Position numbers and translations under genes: made by a program. A stretch of DNA of 64,000 nucleotides from an uncultured Neglectibacter sp. (GTDB lineage: Bacteria > Bacillota > Clostridia > Oscillospirales > Acutalibacteraceae): assembly GCA_947647615.1 (NCBI GenBank), contig CANSKS010000002.1, positions 47,473 to 111,472 on the forward strand, read 5' to 3'. Of this stretch, positions 1-8,693 are shown one piece after another (within the stretch, counting starts at the first letter, position 1; the number at the start of each line of letters is the position of its first letter). The notes below the pieces were generated by a model. That model ran no database searches. It worked only from the letters and a program-made list of their open reading frames with translations, and was not told where the DNA came from.

Positions 1-930
1 ATCATGCGGCAAGGGCAGACCCTTTCCGACATCACGGCCAGGGTCCTGAAAGGGCTGGAAGAAGTGATTGCCCAGGCAAAGCCCCACATGATTTTGGTCC
101 ATGGGGACACCACCACCACCTTCGCGGGCGCGCTGGCTGCCTATTATGCCAGGGTGGCCGTGGGCCATGTAGAGGCGGGGCTGCGCACCTACAACAAATA
201 TTCCCCTTACCCGGAAGAGATGAACCGCCAGTTTGTGGGCTGTTTGGCAGACCTGCATTTTGCCCCTACCCAGCTCAGCCGGGAAAACCTGCTGCGGGAA
301 GGGAAACGGGACGAAACCATTGTGGTCACGGGGAACACGGCCATTGACGCGCTGAGCACCACGGTCCAAAAAGATTACCGGGACGAGCTCCTGGACTGGG
401 CGGAGGGCTCCCGCCTGCTGGTGTTGACGGCTCACCGCCGGGAAAATTTGGGAGAGCCTATGCACCGTATGTTCCGGGCCATCCGCCGGATTATCGAGGA
501 ATTCCCCGATGTCAAAATGGTGTATCCGGTGCATTTGAATCCTCTCGTGAGGCAGGCGGCGGAAGAAGAGCTGGGGAGCTGTGACAGGGTTCGCCTTGTG
601 CCGCCTATGGAGGTGGTGGAATTCCACAACCTGCTGGCCCGCTCCTACCTGATCCTTACCGACAGCGGCGGGATTCAAGAGGAGGCGCCATCCCTGGGAA
701 AACCGGTTTTGGTGCTGCGGGATACCACAGAGCGGCCCGAGGGCATAGCGGCTGGCACGCTAAAGCTGGCGGGCACTGGAGAAGCCGCCATATATGGGCT
801 GATCCGAGAGCTGCTCACCGACAAAGAGGAGTACCACCGCATGAGCCATGCGGAAAACCCCTACGGGGATGGCAGGGCCAGCACGAGAATTGCGGAGGCC
901 ATTCTGCGATGGTACCAAAACCAGAACTAA
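1..930 (+). CDS. wecB: UDP-N-acetylglucosamine 2-epimerase (non-hydrolysing), 5' end missing
   Basis: Interconverts UDP-GlcNAc and UDP-ManNAc in the cytoplasm, supplying ManNAc for wall teichoic acid linkage units or surface polysaccharide. The frame is open from base 1, and 309 codons are visible. The family is usually about 370-380 residues, so roughly the first 65-70 residues lie outside the window. Visible family signatures are VHGDTTTTFAGALAAYY, GHVEAGLRT, the PEEMNR segment, LLVLTAHRRENLG and DSGGIQEEAP near the C terminus (nucleotide-binding fold). The LTA-synthase-like gene starts 23 bases downstream on the same strand, so the two are probably co-transcribed, consistent with an envelope polymer role. 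No internal break is seen. A paralogue with a slightly different sugar specificity cannot be excluded. Confidence 0.93.
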   Translation: MMRQGQTLSDITARVLKGLEEVIAQAKPHMILVHGDTTTTFAGALAAYYARVAVGHVEAGLRTYNKYSPYPEEMNRQFVGCLADLHFAPTQLSRENLLREGKRDETIVVTGNTAIDALSTTVQKDYRDELLDWAEGSRLLVLTAHRRENLGEPMHRMFRAIRRIIEEFPDVKMVYPVHLNPLVRQAAEEELGSCDRVRLVPPMEVVEFHNLLARSYLILTDSGGIQEEAPSLGKPVLVLRDTTERPEGIAAGTLKLAGTGEAAIYGLIRELLTDKEEYHRMSHAENPYGDGRASTRIAEAILRWYQNQN

Positions 931-953
931 AAGTAAAAAAGGAACGATAGTTT

Positions 954-3014
954 ATGCTAGAAGAAATACAGAATCCAGGCCCGGAGCCCCTCTTCGGGCT
1001 AAGGTTTCGCGCAACCCGGAAGAGAATAGCGGCAAGCACGGTTCTTTTGGCGGCGTGGGCCTTGTTTTTCGCGCTGAATCCTCAGCTGTTTTTCGGGGGG
1101 CCATTGGAAAGCCCTCTGCCCTTCCAATGGGGCCATACGCTGCTTTACGGGTTTTTGCTGTTGGGCTGTGCGGCGCTTTGCTTTTTGGAGGTGACCCTTC
1201 CCTATGGCCTTCGGGCCGCTGTGGGTTGGCTCCTTTTGCCGGTACTGCCCCTGCTGAGCTTTATCGCGGTAGATAACATCAACGAAACCAGAATAGCCGA
1301 TTTCCCTTTCTCCACCCTGCTTGCCAATTACATAGGCTACCTGATGATTTTCTCTTTGATTTTTGCCCTTTGCCGCCGGGTGTGGATTACCGCCGCCGTA
1401 GGCGGAGGTATTTTCCTGCTCTTTGGCATTGCCAACTATTTTACGGCGGAATTTCGGGGCGCGCCTATTTTGCCCTGGGATATCCAAACCGTGGGCACGG
1501 CGTTTTCCGTAGCGGGAGGGTACCGCTACGAAATGACAGTGCCCATCGCGGTTTCCCTGCTGGCCTACTTGTGGCTTTGCCTCTTTTGCTACCGGGTCTG
1601 CCCCCGGGGGAAATATCACACCACCCGCCGGTTCCGCATGACGGAACGGTTTGGGGCCCTGGTTCTTTCTGCAATGCTGTTTTTCATGATTTTTTCCGGC
1701 GATATTCTCACCTCCCTGGGTATTTCCGTTTGGGCTTGGAACCAAAAGACCAGCTCCACCCTGACGGGCGTTACGGCAGGATTTTTCGCCAACGTGCAAT
1801 ACCTGCTGGTGGATAAGCCAGAAGGCTATTCCCGCCAGCGGGTGGAAGAGCTGCGGGAAGAGATCGCGGAGCTTCCGGAACCGGAAGCCTTGGGAGCGCC
1901 CAAGGGCACTCCCACCATTGTGGCGGTGATGAACGAATCTTTTACCGATCTGGCTGCGGTGGGGGAAGGGCGGATCAGCCTTTCTCCCGACAACCTGCCT
2001 TTTCTCCACCGGCTGCAGGAATCGGGAGAAGTCATTTGGGGCACTGCCTATTCCTCGGTTTACGGCGGCAATACCTGCAACAGCGAATATGAATTTTTAA
2101 CAGGCAACAGCCTTTCCTTTTTGCCCAACGGGAGCAAGCCCTACCAGCAGTATGTGGACCAGGATCAAACCTCCTTGGTGAGCACCTTGAAGGACCAGGG
2201 GTACCGCTGTGTGGCCATTCACCCCGGCCAGCGTTCCGCTTGGAGCCGGGATACTGCCTACCCCTTTCTGGGCTTCGATGAATTTTTAGATGTGCGCACT
2301 TTTACGGTGAGCCGGAGGCTGGAGCACAACCTGACCAGTGACAGTTCCTGTTACGACCAGATAATCTATGAATATGAAAACCGGGGCGATTCCCCCCTTT
2401 TCCTTTTTAACGTGACCATACAAAACCACGGGGGCTATGAGGACGAGGATTACCCCACCACCGTGAAAATTCAAGAGGCGGCAGGCCAGTTCCCCCAGGC
2501 GGAGCAATACTTAAGCCTCACAAAAAGCTCCGACCAGGCCCTGGAAGAGCTGCTGGGCTATTTTTCCCAGCAGGAAGACCCTGTTTTGGTGCTGTTCTTC
2601 GGGGACCATTGGCCCAACCTGGAAACGGAGTTCCTTTCTCTTCTGTTGGGGGAAAACGCGGAAGCCCCCTCTTTTGAAACGGTGATGCAGGAAAGGCAGG
2701 TGCCCTTCCTGCTCTGGGCCAACTACCCCTTAGAGGGCCAGGAAATCCAGCAGGTGAGCTTAAACTACCTTTCCGGCCTGCTGCTAAGGGCTGCTGGGGT
2801 GAAGGGCCCCGATTACATAAAGTTTTTGGAACAGGTGCGCCAGACCTTCCCGGTGATCACTGCCGACGGGAAGATCGACAAAGACGGGAATTATTACAAA
2901 ACAGAAGAGGCCACCCCCTACGACCAGCTTTTGAACGATTACGCCATCCTGCAATATAACAACGCCTTTGGCAACGGGGAAAAGGTAACAGAGGTCTTTA
3001 CGCCGGCTTTGTAA
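954..3014 (+). CDS. LTA synthase family / phosphoglycerol transferase membrane protein
   Basis: 686 residues. Several hydrophobic segments fill roughly residues 25-290, followed by an extracellular sulfatase-fold domain (about 315-640), the layout of lipoteichoic acid synthase-like enzymes that transfer glycerol phosphate from phosphatidylglycerol to a polymer or glycan. In the catalytic domain I see the metal-binding Glu in VAVMNESFTDL, the likely nucleophile Thr374 in GGNTCNSEYEFLTG, and FFGDHWP near 545. The start is ATG after an AAGGA site. It lies 23 bases behind wecB and ends in a strong hairpin. Known family members act outside the membrane. Whether the product is lipoteichoic acid, a teichoic acid or a glycerophosphate decoration of another polymer is not decided by sequence. 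Confidence 0.87.
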   Translation: MLEEIQNPGPEPLFGLRFRATRKRIAASTVLLAAWALFFALNPQLFFGGPLESPLPFQWGHTLLYGFLLLGCAALCFLEVTLPYGLRAAVGWLLLPVLPLLSFIAVDNINETRIADFPFSTLLANYIGYLMIFSLIFALCRRVWITAAVGGGIFLLFGIANYFTAEFRGAPILPWDIQTVGTAFSVAGGYRYEMTVPIAVSLLAYLWLCLFCYRVCPRGKYHTTRRFRMTERFGALVLSAMLFFMIFSGDILTSLGISVWAWNQKTSSTLTGVTAGFFANVQYLLVDKPEGYSRQRVEELREEIAELPEPEALGAPKGTPTIVAVMNESFTDLAAVGEGRISLSPDNLPFLHRLQESGEVIWGTAYSSVYGGNTCNSEYEFLTGNSLSFLPNGSKPYQQYVDQDQTSLVSTLKDQGYRCVAIHPGQRSAWSRDTAYPFLGFDEFLDVRTFTVSRRLEHNLTSDSSCYDQIIYEYENRGDSPLFLFNVTIQNHGGYEDEDYPTTVKIQEAAGQFPQAEQYLSLTKSSDQALEELLGYFSQQEDPVLVLFFGDHWPNLETEFLSLLLGENAEAPSFETVMQERQVPFLLWANYPLEGQEIQQVSLNYLSGLLLRAAGVKGPDYIKFLEQVRQTFPVITADGKIDKDGNYYKTEEATPYDQLLNDYAILQYNNAFGNGEKVTEVFTPAL

Positions 3015-3026
3015 GGGGTTATAATA

Positions 3027-3061
3027 TACGGTGTGTGGGATTTCCCGCGCGCCGTATTTTT
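3027..3061 (+). terminator. Rho-independent terminator after the LTA-synthase-like gene
   Basis: Long stem TACGG...CCGTA (3027-3056) with several G-U pairs closing on a small TTT loop, followed by TTTTT. It separates wecB/LTA-synthase from the GNAT-cinA pair. Confidence 0.75.
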
Positions 3062-3092
3062 ATTGGGATAAAAGGGGGAAAGCCCAAACAGG

Positions 3093-3704
3093 ATGAGAAG
3101 AGTGGCGGTAAGAAGGATCAATGAATGGGATGGCCCTTCCATGTTAAAAATTTATGCCCCTTATCTTCCGGGGCCGGAAGCCCCGGAGGGGGAACTGCCG
3201 GAGCTTTCCACCTACATTCAGCGGATAGACCGGTACACCTACGGGCTGGGCTGGATTTTGTGCGAGATCGATTCCACCCCGGCGGGGTTTTGTTTTCTGA
3301 AGGAGGACCGCAGGGAACCGGAAAATTTATTTTCCGTGGAATTGCAGCTGTATGTAAAAGGGGAGTTCCAGGGTCGGGGCGTTGGAAAGGCCTTAATGGC
3401 ATTGATCACAGATATCATGGAGTATGGAAACCGGAAAAAGGTGACGGCCCGGGTGGCGCTGCCCAACCCGGCGGCGGAGGCCTTTTTCCAGGCCGTGGGG
3501 TTTTCCCGGAAGGCGTTGGAGCCGGGAGCCCTAAAAAAGCCGGGCGGGCCCTATGACGTGCAGGTTTGGGAGAAAGAGCTTTCTCCCAAGGACCCGGCGG
3601 CACAGCGGCCTACAAAACCTTACCTGATCGAAAATTACGATTACGAGATGGCTCGGGAGCAGGCCGCAAAATTGGTGAGAGAAGAAAGAAGGAGTAAGGA
3701 ATGA
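3093..3704 (+). CDS. GNAT family N-acetyltransferase
   Basis: 203 residues. The acetyl-CoA binding signature of the GNAT fold is clear around residues 95-105 (KGEFQGRGVGKALM), followed by the usual NPAAEAFFQAVGF segment. Residues 165-203 form a charged tail that is not part of the core fold. The substrate cannot be told from sequence. The gene overlaps cinA by four bases (ATGA type), so the two are translationally coupled. The Shine-Dalgarno is not ideal: a GGGGG run lies about 13 bases upstream of the chosen ATG, and a downstream ATG (near 3141) is possible. Confidence 0.8.
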   Translation: MRRVAVRRINEWDGPSMLKIYAPYLPGPEAPEGELPELSTYIQRIDRYTYGLGWILCEIDSTPAGFCFLKEDRREPENLFSVELQLYVKGEFQGRGVGKALMALITDIMEYGNRKKVTARVALPNPAAEAFFQAVGFSRKALEPGALKKPGGPYDVQVWEKELSPKDPAAQRPTKPYLIENYDYEMAREQAAKLVREERRSKE

Positions 3705-4954
3705 ACGCAGAAATTATTTCGGTGGGCACAGAACTTTTGCTGGGACAGGTGGTAAATACAGATACGGCCATTGTGGCCCAAGCGCTTTCCGGCTTGGGGA
3801 TCAACCTGTGGTATTCCGCGGTGGTGGGCGATAACGCACAACGGTTGAAGTCTGCGGTAGAGGCCGCCATTGCCCGCAGCGACCTTTTGATTATGACCGG
3901 AGGCCTTGGCCCTACTGCCGACGACCTGACCAAAGAGACCACCGCAGCGGCGGCCGGGAAAAAGCTGGTGCTTCACCAGGAAAGCCTGGAGCGGATTCGA
4001 ACCTATTTCAACGAGAAGACCGTAAGCAAATACCAGGAAAAGCAGGCCTGGCTGCCGGAGGGCTGCACCGTGCTGCAAAACGACAACGGCACCGCCCCGG
4101 GATGCGCCTTCCAGGCGGAAAACGGCTGCACGGTTATGATGTTTCCGGGGCCCCCTTCCGAACTGGAGCCCATGCTGCAAAACTACGGGGTGCCCTATTT
4201 GAAGCGAGGTCAGGAATCGGTAATTGTATCTCACAACATCCACATTTATGGCCGTGGGGAAGCGCCGGTGGCCCAAATGATGGACGACCTGCTCCAAGGG
4301 GAAAACCCCACTCTGGCTCCCTACGCCAAGGAAGGGGAGTGCTACCTGCGGGTGACGGCCAAGGCGAAAAATGAGGAACAGGCAAATGAGATGTGTGCTC
4401 CCGTCATCGCGGAGGTAAAAAAGAGGCTGGGCGAATTTGTATATGGTGTGGACGTAGGAACCCTGGAACAACTGGTGGTGGAGGAGCTTGCCAAACAGGG
4501 GAAGACTTTGGCGGCGGCAGAATCCTGTACAGGGGGCCTGCTTTCCAAGCGGATTACCGATGTCCCCGGCTCTTCCGCCGTATTCCAAATGGGATGCGTC
4601 ACCTATGCCAACGAGGCCAAAGAAGCTCTGCTGGACGTGCCTGGGGAAACCCTGCGGGAGTATGGAGCGGTTAGCGAGGAGACGGCCCGGGCCATGGCAG
4701 AAGGGATTCTTCGCCGGTCCGGCGCCCACCTGGGCTTGGGCATTACAGGGATCGCCGGGCCCGGAGGCGGCACGGAAGCGAAGCCGGTAGGGCTGATCTA
4801 TATTGCTCTGAGCGACGGGAAGAATACTTGGGTCACAGAGCGCCGCCCCCTGGGACGCACCAAAAACCGGGCGTGGCACCGCCACTGCGCGGCTTCCCAA
4901 GCTCTGGATATGGTGAGGCGGTATTTGGCGGGGCTGCCGGTGACAGTGAAATAA
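3701..4954 (+). CDS. cinA: CinA family protein (competence/damage-inducible, NMN amidase-like)
   Basis: 417 residues with two domains. The N-terminal MoCF-type domain shows SVGTELLLGQVVNTDT and MTGGLGPTADDLTKE. The C-terminal CinA/PncC domain shows AAAESCTGGLLSKRIT, VTYANEAK, YGAVSEETARAMA and GITGIAGPGGGTEAKPVG. In known homologues this pair hydrolyses ADP-ribose or NMN, cleaning up pyridine nucleotide by-products. The last 35 residues (RTKNRAWHRHCAASQALDMVRRYL) diverge from the more usual R-E-x-V-R-x-R-A/AL-DxxRR ending but stay in frame. It is translationally coupled to the preceding GNAT and ends in front of a bidirectional terminator. Confidence 0.92.
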   Translation: MNAEIISVGTELLLGQVVNTDTAIVAQALSGLGINLWYSAVVGDNAQRLKSAVEAAIARSDLLIMTGGLGPTADDLTKETTAAAAGKKLVLHQESLERIRTYFNEKTVSKYQEKQAWLPEGCTVLQNDNGTAPGCAFQAENGCTVMMFPGPPSELEPMLQNYGVPYLKRGQESVIVSHNIHIYGRGEAPVAQMMDDLLQGENPTLAPYAKEGECYLRVTAKAKNEEQANEMCAPVIAEVKKRLGEFVYGVDVGTLEQLVVEELAKQGKTLAAAESCTGGLLSKRITDVPGSSAVFQMGCVTYANEAKEALLDVPGETLREYGAVSEETARAMAEGILRRSGAHLGLGITGIAGPGGGTEAKPVGLIYIALSDGKNTWVTERRPLGRTKNRAWHRHCAASQALDMVRRYLAGLPVTVK

Positions 4955-4987
4955 CCTCCCCTGGCGGGCCCGGATTTCAAAAAAAGC

Positions 4988-5025
4988 AAAAGGGTGGCGC
5001 GCGGTTTCCCGCGTACCACCCTTTT
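4988..5025. terminator. Bidirectional terminator between cinA and the oxidoreductase
   Basis: Stem AAAAGGGTGG / CCACCCTTTT with an inner CGCGG/CCGCG stem. The upstream A-run gives a T-tract on the minus strand, so it can stop both convergent transcripts. Confidence 0.75.
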
Positions 5026-5047
5026 GGTATGGAAAGAAAATAAAAGC

Positions 5048-6280
5048 TCAGATATTGTCGATGGCGGCTTCGCCGACCCCACGGAAGAAGCCGGGCTCCA
5101 GGGGAGCAGGGCGGACAGGCCTGGACTGCATGGTGTAGACCTTGTTGTCTTTGCAGGACTTGGAAATGGCATCCAGAACCTCTACGGTGTGCAGGGCCAG
5201 CTCCGGGCTGCTGCGGTGGGGCCGGTTGCGGCGAATGGCGTAAGCCATATCCACCACTGCAAGGCCGCGCCAGCTGTTGTGGCAGGGCTCCCTTTTGCCG
5301 CTGAGAGCGGGCACAGAGGGGTCGGTATCGCTAAAGCCGTGGGTGAGGGGCATTTTAAAGACCTGGTTTTTGTTGCCATCCACGTTTCCGGCTCTGGTGA
5401 GGTACACCTGGTTGTCCCAGCCGCCAAAGAAATTGGGATCGGGCAGGGTGAGAATACCCTCGGTGCCCAAGATCTCCATGCGGGGAGTTTCCGGGAAGAA
5501 GCCTTCCGAACACAGGGTGAGGCTTCCGTAGCAGCCGTTTTCAAATTCCAGGCTGCCCAACAGCATGGAATCGCCCCGGGGCTGGCCGCCGATCTCGGCG
5601 TCTACAGGGGATTTGTACCTGGGGTGGCGGGGGTTCCCGTAAACTCTGTCGTCATAGAAGCGGGTAAAACCGGAAACCCGGTTTACAGCACCCAGCATAT
5701 TCACAAGAATGTTCATATAATAACCGGCCATGTCATAGGTGATGGTGGTGCCCTGGGAGCCCATTTTGGGATCGGCAGGGTCATCGGCCGCCATATGGCT
5801 GTAATAGCCCCGGTAGCACATGGCATGAGCGATCAAGGGTTTGCCAATAGCGCCGTCGTCTAAAAGTTTCCGGGCAGTCTGGAAAGCGGAACCCATGTAG
5901 CAATCGGGGGCGCAGCCAAAACGCAGGCCCTTGGAGGCGGCTAAGTCATAGTTGGCCTTGGCGCCTTCGTAGGTATCGCCCATGGCCTTTTCGGAATAAG
6001 CATTTTTCCCGGCTTCCAAGATCTGGCGGGTTACGGCAGTGTGGTTCCAGAGCTGGGTGGTGTTGATGACAATTTCGATCTCAGGGTCGTTGAGAATTTC
6101 CTCGTTGGTCATTTGGCGAATGCCAAAAAGCTCGGCCCGGGCTTTGCTGCGCTCGGGGATAAGGTCGGAACAGCCCACCACATCGACGATGTGGAAGCCT
6201 CCGTTGACCAGCGTGTTCAAATAGGTGTAGCTGATGTTGCCGCTTCCGATCAAAGCGACTTTTACAGGTTTAATAGACAT
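5048..6280 (-). CDS. Gfo/Idh/MocA family NAD(P)-dependent oxidoreductase
   Basis: 410 residues from an ATG at 6280, preceded by GGAGG five bases away. An upstream open extension is rejected because the promoter lies inside it. The N-terminal Rossmann motif is VALIGSGNISYTYLN, followed by the family's NTTQLWNHTAVTRQILEAGKN and YSEKAMG (the EKP-type lysine position reads EKA here). The C-terminal half is the usual substrate-binding alpha/beta domain. Family members oxidise or reduce sugars, inositols and related polyols. The substrate is unknown and no transporter is adjacent. It is a single-gene unit with its own promoter at 6317-6345 and a terminator at 4988-5025. Confidence 0.88.
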   Translation of the reverse strand: MSIKPVKVALIGSGNISYTYLNTLVNGGFHIVDVVGCSDLIPERSKARAELFGIRQMTNEEILNDPEIEIVINTTQLWNHTAVTRQILEAGKNAYSEKAMGDTYEGAKANYDLAASKGLRFGCAPDCYMGSAFQTARKLLDDGAIGKPLIAHAMCYRGYYSHMAADDPADPKMGSQGTTITYDMAGYYMNILVNMLGAVNRVSGFTRFYDDRVYGNPRHPRYKSPVDAEIGGQPRGDSMLLGSLEFENGCYGSLTLCSEGFFPETPRMEILGTEGILTLPDPNFFGGWDNQVYLTRAGNVDGNKNQVFKMPLTHGFSDTDPSVPALSGKREPCHNSWRGLAVVDMAYAIRRNRPHRSSPELALHTVEVLDAISKSCKDNKVYTMQSRPVRPAPLEPGFFRGVGEAAIDNI

Positions 6281-6316
6281 GACAACTCCTCCTAAAAAAA
6301 TTTGCCTATCGAATAA

Positions 6317-6345
6317 ATTATAGGAGATGGGGTGGACAAAGTCAA
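6317..6345 (-). promoter_or_regulatory. Sigma-A promoter for the oxidoreductase gene
   Basis: On the minus strand, TTGACT (6345-6340), a 17-base spacer and TATAAT (6322-6317). The expected start is about 30 bases before the ATG at 6280, which settles that start codon. Confidence 0.85.
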
Positions 6346-6419
6346 TAGAAAATTTGGAGATGCCTTCCAAATTTTTTGTTTTTAGCGAAAAAGGCCAGGA
6401 AAATCGGGAAGGGGAAAGG

Positions 6420-6448
6420 TTGACAGGGGTGAGGCAGGTGGGTATAAT
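6420..6448 (+). promoter_or_regulatory. Consensus sigma-A promoter for gluQ
   Basis: Perfect TTGACA (6420-6425), 17-base spacer, TATAAT (6443-6448). It fires divergently from the oxidoreductase promoter and fixes the gluQ start at 6480 rather than further upstream. Confidence 0.88.
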
Positions 6449-6479
6449 CGAACCCATAAAAGAAAAGAGGAATGCCTTT

Positions 6480-7430
6480 ATGGGGAAAAAAGTAATGGGA
6501 CGTTTTGCGCCTTCCCCCAGCGGAAGGATGCACCTTGGAAACTTGTTTTGCTCTTTGTTGGCCTGGCTTTCCGCCCATGCACAGGGCGGGGAAATCCTGC
6601 TGCGGGTGGAGGACCTGGACCGAGAACGCTGTCCCGAAAAATTTTCCCGGCAGCTGGAGCAGGACTTCCTGTTTTTGGGGCTCACCTGGCAGGAGGGAGG
6701 AAGCCTGGGAGGCCCCAGAGGGCCCTATTTCCAGGGAGAACGGTCCGGCTATTACCGGGAACTTTTGAATAAGCTGGAGGCTCAGGGCCTGGTTTATCCC
6801 TGCTTTTGCAGCCGCGCTCAGCTTCACAGCGCCTCGGCCCCCCACGCCTCCGACGGGGACCCTGTCTACACCGGGGCTTGCCGGGGCCTTTCGAAAGAGG
6901 AAATCGCAGAAAAAGCCCTCAGCCGCAAGCCTGCCCTGCGGCTGAGGGTGCCCAATGAAGCAATCGCTTTTACCGATGGTCACTACGGGCCAGTCTCTCA
7001 AAATCTCGCCTTGGAATGCGGCGATTTTATTTTGCGCCGGTCCGACGGGGTTTTCGCTTACCAGCTGGCAGTGGTAGGGGACGATGGCGCCATGGGCGTC
7101 ACCCAGGTGGTGCGGGGGAGGGATCTGCTTTCTTCCACACCCCGGCAGCTTTATTTGTACCGGCTTTTGGGGCTGGCCCCACCGGAGTTTTACCACACGC
7201 CCCTGCTCCTTTCCCCGGAAGGGCGCAGGCTCTCTAAGCGTGACGAGGATCTTGGCCTGGACGCCTTGAGGGAAAAGGGCCTTTCCGGGCCCGACATTGT
7301 GGGCAGGCTGGCCTTTTGCGCGGGGCTGCTGGACCGGCCGGAGCCTGCCCGTCCCCAGGAGCTTTTGCCTCTCTTTTCCTGGGAAAAGGTGCCGTTGGAG
7401 GATGTTTGCCTGCCAAAAGGGCTGTTTTAA
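6480..7430 (+). CDS. gluQ: Glutamyl-Q tRNA(Asp) synthetase
   Basis: 316 residues, a length typical of the truncated GluRS paralogue that attaches glutamate to queuosine in tRNA(Asp). It lacks an anticodon-binding domain. The class I signature appears as FAPSPSGRMHLGN (residues 9-21), the KMSKS-type loop as RLSKRDEDLG, and the zinc-site cysteines as CFCSRAQLH...YTGACRG. The start is ATG at 6480 with an AGAGG site and the consensus promoter just upstream. The 3' end overlaps the convergent methyltransferase gene by four bases, so neither gene has room for its own terminator. Confidence 0.93.
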   Translation: MGKKVMGRFAPSPSGRMHLGNLFCSLLAWLSAHAQGGEILLRVEDLDRERCPEKFSRQLEQDFLFLGLTWQEGGSLGGPRGPYFQGERSGYYRELLNKLEAQGLVYPCFCSRAQLHSASAPHASDGDPVYTGACRGLSKEEIAEKALSRKPALRLRVPNEAIAFTDGHYGPVSQNLALECGDFILRRSDGVFAYQLAVVGDDGAMGVTQVVRGRDLLSSTPRQLYLYRLLGLAPPEFYHTPLLLSPEGRRLSKRDEDLGLDALREKGLSGPDIVGRLAFCAGLLDRPEPARPQELLPLFSWEKVPLEDVCLPKGLF

Positions 7431-8191
7431 CGGCCCTCCGGCTTTTCTGCCAGGGTGGCCCAAAAGGTGGGGACGCCATGGTCGTGGAGAAAACCGCTGC
7501 CGTTGGTGTCCTCATAAAGGTCCAGCAGGGTAAAGCCCGTTTGGAGCTGGCCGCGGATCTGCTCCTCCAGGGTGTGAGAAAACTGCACGCCCTCGTTATT
7601 TTTTTCCAGGTCCTGGAGCAGGCGGGGATCCTTTAGGGGGTTAAAGGGCAGAGCGTATTTTACCCGGCTTTCGTCGGTGGCCTCGAACAGGAAATTGACG
7701 CCGTTATCCAGCCCGGCCATCAGCCTGCCGCCGGGTTTTAGCACCCGGAAGCATTCCTTCCAAAGGGAAAGCACGTCTTCGATGTAGCAGTTGGATACCG
7801 GGTGAAAGATCAGGTCAAAGCTTTCCGCCCCAAAGGGCAGGGGCTTTGTCATATCGGCCCGCAGGGCTTGGATGCGGTAGCCTTCCCGGGCGGCTACCAG
7901 CTCTTCACTTTCGATTTGCCGCCGGGAATAGTCCAGCACGGTGCATTCCGCGCCTAAAGCGGCGAAAATGGGCATTTGCTGGCCTCCGCCGGAAGCCAGG
8001 CCCAGCACCCTTTTTCCCGCCAGAGAGGAGGGGTACCAGGCTTTGGGTACCGGTTTTGTGGGGGTTAGCAGCATAGTCCACCGGCCCTTTTTGACTGCGG
8101 CGAATTCTTCCGCAGAAATGGGGCATCCCCATTCCCAGCCACCATCCACCCACTGGTCGATGGTTTTAGAATTGATTTCTGTGTAGTTCAT
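7427..8191 (-). CDS. Class I SAM-dependent methyltransferase
   Basis: 254 residues. The SAM-binding glycine motif is VLGLASGGGQQMPIFAALGA (about residues 70-90), followed by the acidic ribose-contacting VLDYS, and FDLIFHPVSNCYIED plus the LKPGGRLMAG strand typical of Methyltransf_11 enzymes. The substrate is unknown. It overlaps the convergent gluQ by four bases and stands alone on the minus strand below a hairpin at 8241-8288. No partner gene suggests a pathway. Confidence 0.85.
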   Translation of the reverse strand: MNYTEINSKTIDQWVDGGWEWGCPISAEEFAAVKKGRWTMLLTPTKPVPKAWYPSSLAGKRVLGLASGGGQQMPIFAALGAECTVLDYSRRQIESEELVAAREGYRIQALRADMTKPLPFGAESFDLIFHPVSNCYIEDVLSLWKECFRVLKPGGRLMAGLDNGVNFLFEATDESRVKYALPFNPLKDPRLLQDLEKNNEGVQFSHTLEEQIRGQLQTGFTLLDLYEDTNGSGFLHDHGVPTFWATLAEKPEGR

Positions 8192-8240
8192 AACATGTTT
8201 TCCTCACAAAGTCTTATAAGCCATTGATTTTATCCCATAA

Positions 8241-8288
8241 GAAAAACTGCGCAAGAAGCGGCTGTTTTTACGGACGCAGTTTCTTTGA
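8241..8288 (-). terminator. Probable terminator of the HAD-Eis-hydrolase-GNAT operon
   Basis: Arms AAACTGCG (8244-8251) and CGCAGTTT (8275-8282) with a T-run on the minus strand beyond. The loop is long (23 bases) and contains the stop codon of the GNAT gene, so strength is uncertain. Confidence 0.5.
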
Positions 8289-8693
8289 AAAATGCAGTTC
8301 CCCATCTATCTGGTATCCCAGGCTATGGTAAACGGCCTGAGCAGCCGCGTTGTCTTCGCCTGTAAGAAGGCCGCATTCAAAAACAGGATAATTTTGAAGC
8401 AGCTCTTCCGCAAAGGTTATCATGGCTTTTGCAATTCCCTTTCTTCTACAAGCTTGCCGTACATACACTTCTGTGATTTCGGGGAGGTATTCTATATAAC
8501 AGAATGATTTTTTTAGCTGGATACATAGAAAACCTGTAATCTGGCCATTTTCCTCGTCTATCATAACAAGCTCCCGCTTATTTCCGGTAAGGGACTTTTC
8601 TATACTTTCAACAGTTGCTTCGCCTTTTCCGTTGAATTCCTCGTTTAAGGCTTTTAACTGAGCAGCGTCATTTACCATTGCCAGACGTACCAT
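8268..8693 (-). CDS. GNAT family N-acetyltransferase
   Basis: 141 residues. A small GNAT with the acetyl-CoA loop QACRRKGIAKAMITFAEELL near residue 95 and the typical ENDAAAQAVYHSLGY-like segment (here GEDNAAAQAVYHSLGYQ). The N terminus MVRLAMVNDAAQLKALNEEF fits the family. Its start lies inside the 3' end of the alpha/beta hydrolase gene (26-base overlap), so it is probably translationally coupled as the last gene of the operon. Substrate unknown. Confidence 0.83.
   Translation of the reverse strand: MVRLAMVNDAAQLKALNEEFNGKGEATVESIEKSLTGNKRELVMIDEENGQITGFLCIQLKKSFCYIEYLPEITEVYVRQACRRKGIAKAMITFAEELLQNYPVFECGLLTGEDNAAAQAVYHSLGYQIDGELHFSKKLRP

Noticed and set aside
999..2009. Open frame of about 336 codons on the minus strand inside the LTA-synthase-like gene
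   Set aside because: No start signal or family match, and the plus-strand gene is secure.
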